Below, in pieces: positions 62,801 through 64,000 of a stretch of DNA of 64,000 bases. Every line of letters begins with the position of its first letter. Position 1 is the stretch's first letter. The notes under the pieces are model-generated. The model was not told the origin of the DNA and ran no database searches. It was given only the letters and a program-made list of their open reading frames with translations. The stretch spans positions 186,001-250,000 of the forward strand of contig CAZHVS010000003.1 in the NCBI GenBank assembly GCA_964536015.1. The letters run 5' to 3'. A program made the position numbers and the translations under genes. The DNA is from CAZHVS01 sp964536015. Its GTDB lineage: Bacteria > Bacteroidota > Ignavibacteria > Ignavibacteriales > Ignavibacteriaceae.

Positions 62801-62883
62801 ACAAAATAAATCCTGAGCTTAAATTATATATAGAGCTTGCGAAAACTATATCAGCAAATTATGAATATTTAATACAGTTATAA
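59824..62883 (+). CDS. ygfK: YgfK family FAD/iron-sulfur reductase (putative selenate reductase)
   Basis: 1019 residues, close to the 1032 of E. coli YgfK. The N-terminal dihydroorotate-dehydrogenase-like barrel (about 1-420) has ETPIGPAAGPHTQLTQN and STMHGCPPDEIEAIAKYLI. The GltD-like half has a Cys set at about 449-460 (SPCSAACPIH) and 495-507 (CDHQCQYHC), FAD site VAVIGAGPSGLSAS (about 547) and NAD(P)H site VAVIGGGNSAMDAA (about 675). A C-terminal two-cluster ferredoxin (about 890-942) has CLGCNLLCSKCVDVCP and CNECGNCATFCP. A flavin-based reduction fed by NAD(P)H is clear; the substrate is not. The selenate label comes from a genetic study; a role in purine breakdown is the newer view. It is divergent from ygeY. 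Confidence 0.93.
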   Translation: MSDIMHPIELENILNWIFNEYKNHKTIFGIPESSFFRKNENSSHNIFNEKIETPIGPAAGPHTQLTQNIISAYLSGGRFFELKTVQILDELKIDKPCIDARDEGYNVEWSQELKLEQSYREYVKAWLLIHLLKNIFNLSDSTNRNFVFNMSVGYNLEGIKTERMDNFIESIKDSSKNIFFTECIYTIKNFIKNNSSFITGKNLDIESISSKISNSVTLSTMHGCPPDEIEAIAKYLIKEKGLHTFIKMNPTLLGFNFVKDNLHKLGYKYIELDPASFDHDMQYNDAIPMLKRMKTFANEHQLEFGVKLSNTLGVKNNANVLAGSDMYMSGRALFPLTISLADKLANEFEGDLKISYSGGASVHNVEQLFDCGIYPITFATDLLKPGGYRRLKQMAELIEKKSCTMSQTSLLDIKKLDELITYSLTDKLYKKEKREIHSIKNSEKLKPFDCFISPCSAACPIHQDVSEYIYLVEQEKYAEALEVIYSKNPLPNITGYICDHQCQYHCTRWDYDEPVQIREMKKIAAKEGRTEYFKKWIKPSLLNKIKVAVIGAGPSGLSASYFLAKAGFDVTVFEKEKNAGGVVQNVIPSFRLPQSAIDKDIEFIKMHNVKFNFGMNEKLLIEDLKKNGFEYIFIGIGAGKSNHIDLRSNNENLLDAIEFLRKYRNDEKIVLGKNVAVIGGGNSAMDAARAAKRIQGVENVFIIYRRTKEFMPADKEELNAALKDGVIFKELVLPVEFSNDNLKCQKMILGEFGNDGRRKVLPLVNEFEKFEINSVISAIGEQVDVEFLQDNNFALNDKGQIIVDNKTNETSIHNVFIGGDALRGPSTVVESIADGKKAAEAIIRRSHIHNDLQINDIFNFIDNQKRISEIETKKALLKNTDANHIIEASRCLGCNLLCSKCVDVCPNRANVAVAAKTFKNAFQIIHIDSICNECGNCATFCPYDGLPYKDKPTLFRNLDAMIDSANDGFCFIDKDKIKIRVKETLLDININDDKINPELKLYIELAKTISANYEYLIQL

Positions 62884-62930
62884 TTTTGAAAATTGTTTGA
62901 TAAAATTCGAAAGTACAGATAATTTCTTCT

Positions 62931-63998
62931 TTATTTTACTTTCACAACAACCACTGTTATGTCATCTGCAATTGGATAATCCCCAGACCAGATTTTACTT
63001 TCGTGGCATAAATGATTTACAATTTCATTTGCTGACTTATTTGCACATTTAATAAGACTATTTTTAATGTTTTCTATTCCGTAGATTTCTCTCTGATGGT
63101 TAAATCTTTCCATCAATCCATCACTTATTAGAACAAAAATATCACCAGTTGATACAGAAACGTTGATTTTTGAATAAGGAAAATTATTAAATGCACCAAG
63201 CGGCATAGCTTTCAATAGAAATGATTCAACTTCCTTATCTTTTTTTCTGTAAATAAGTAAAGGTGGCATACCGGCTGAACTGAATTCGATTTCGTTTCTT
63301 GATATTTTAAGAAGAGCCAGTCCCATCGTGAGCATATTCAAATTCATCTTTTTTATTGCAGCATTAGCTTTAATTAAAATTTCGTCAAGTTTAGTTTTGT
63401 GTGAAAGAACATTTAATATTCCTTTAATTACTATCACCATATTCCCCGCTTTCAAACCGTGTCCGGTAGCATCTCCTATTGCAATAGTTAAATCATTGTT
63501 TTCAGAAAGAAAAAAATCATAATAATCACCGCCAACTTCAGTTGCAGTAGCCATAAAGCACGCAATATCAAGATTGTCAATTAATGGCAGCTCTTTAGGA
63601 AGTAACGATAGCTGTAGTTCTCTTGCCGATTCCAGTTCTTTCGTTTTCCTTTCATGTTCAACTTCAATAATTTTTTTCTCAATTTCCATTTTTGAAGCAA
63701 GACGTTCTTGCTCTATAGTTTTTTCTGATAACTGTTTTACGTTTTCTAATTGGGCTTCAAGATCTTTGCTGACTCTTGAAAAATCATATGCAATAAAAAC
63801 AGACATAGATATTGCAAGACTTAACATTCCGAATAGGACAACAAGATTTATTCCATAAAAAATTGGAATGTATCCATAATCTAAAAGTATTTGCCAAATA
63901 ATTGAAACTCCAAGCAGACTAAAACCCGAAGAAATAATCCAGTAACCTTTTTGATTTTTCACATCCCTGTACTTAAAAGAAATACTAACATCTATCAT
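62931..63998 (-). CDS. SpoIIE-type PP2C phosphatase with membrane segments (probably 5'-partial)
   Basis: At least 355 residues. Two hydrophobic helices (about 20-40 and 46-70) are followed by a coiled coil (about 75-130) and a PP2C/SpoIIE domain (about 145-355). Metal-site residues are in VGGDYYDFF, AIGDATGHGLKAG, LISDGLMERF and ADDITVVVVKV, so the phosphatase should be active, probably toward an anti-anti-sigma protein (RsbU-like). The first ATG lies two bases from the window edge, and the membrane part resembles the end of a 7TMR sensor. The true start is probably outside the window. It is convergent with ygfK across 47 bases. Confidence 0.87.
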   Translation of the reverse strand: MIDVSISFKYRDVKNQKGYWIISSGFSLLGVSIIWQILLDYGYIPIFYGINLVVLFGMLSLAISMSVFIAYDFSRVSKDLEAQLENVKQLSEKTIEQERLASKMEIEKKIIEVEHERKTKELESARELQLSLLPKELPLIDNLDIACFMATATEVGGDYYDFFLSENNDLTIAIGDATGHGLKAGNMVIVIKGILNVLSHKTKLDEILIKANAAIKKMNLNMLTMGLALLKISRNEIEFSSAGMPPLLIYRKKDKEVESFLLKAMPLGAFNNFPYSKINVSVSTGDIFVLISDGLMERFNHQREIYGIENIKNSLIKCANKSANEIVNHLCHESKIWSGDYPIADDITVVVVKVK

Positions 63999-64000
63999 TA

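Noticed and set aside
54726..62883. Selenocysteine codons or selenium genes in the ygfK/ygeY cluster.
   Set aside because: Frames read without internal TGA, and no selA, selB, selD or Sec-tRNA was seen; selenium links are from family history only.

Overview
The window is AT-rich (about one third G+C by eye) and points to a bacterium of the class Ignavibacteria or a close relative in the Bacteroidota/Chlorobi group. The evidence is the short primary sigma factor without region 1.1, several promoters with the Bacteroidetes-type -7 element TAnnTTTG, and three secreted proteins ending in the type IX (Por) sorting domain with the YPNPFNP-TTINYQLPK signature usual in Ignavibacteria. This assignment rests on familiarity with these families, not on a database search.

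Layout. (a) 1-5.9 kb, minus strand: a partial NlpC/P60 lipoprotein, rpoD, two small EutN/CcmL microcompartment-vertex proteins, phosphopentomutase deoB, a GAF/degenerate-GGDEF membrane protein and the GTPase engB. (b) 5.9-36.8 kb, minus strand: an unbroken expression-machinery block. Read in transcription order it is tRNA-Tyr, tRNA-Gly, tRNA-Thr, rpmG, tRNA-Trp, secE, nusG, rplKAJL, rpoBC, rpsLG, fusA, tuf, the S10 genes (rpsJ to rpsQ), the spc genes (rplN to rpmJ) and the alpha genes (rpsM to rplQ). A tRNA-Gln gene sits inside the spc genes between rplR and rpsE. (c) 37-48.5 kb, minus strand: a propeller-type sensor kinase, a NarL-type regulator, a lone receiver-domain protein and three large type IX-secreted surface proteins. 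(d) 48.6-54.6 kb, minus strand: an M16 peptidase, nuoG-nuoH-nuoI and comM in one tight operon. (e) 54.7-62.9 kb: xdhC, a MocA-like nucleotidyltransferase, a threonine-synthase-like PLP enzyme, ygeW and ygeY on the minus strand, diverging from ygfK on the plus strand. (f) The end of the window holds a SpoIIE-type phosphatase that probably begins outside it.

How the genes fit together. Regions b and d are conserved housekeeping. Region e resembles the ygeW-ygeX-ygeY-ygfK gene set of E. coli and anaerobic gut bacteria, which has been linked to selenium-dependent molybdenum hydroxylases and, more recently, to anaerobic purine/urate breakdown. Here the ygeX ammonia-lyase is absent and a different fold-type-II PLP enzyme with a zinc-ribbon N-terminus stands in its place. 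Region c looks like a sensory system beside the surface proteins it may control. In region a, two microcompartment pentamer genes lie directly behind deoB and directly ahead of the primary sigma factor gene, with no hexameric shell gene nearby.

Several starts were moved from the longest open frame because a tRNA, a terminator or a Shine-Dalgarno sequence decides them (engB, secE, rpmG, rpmD, rpoB, the second eutN, the NarL-type regulator and the third surface protein). rpmJ was found by direct reading. No CRISPR array, insertion sequence, rRNA gene or replication origin was seen, and no gene-free stretch exceeds 300 bases.
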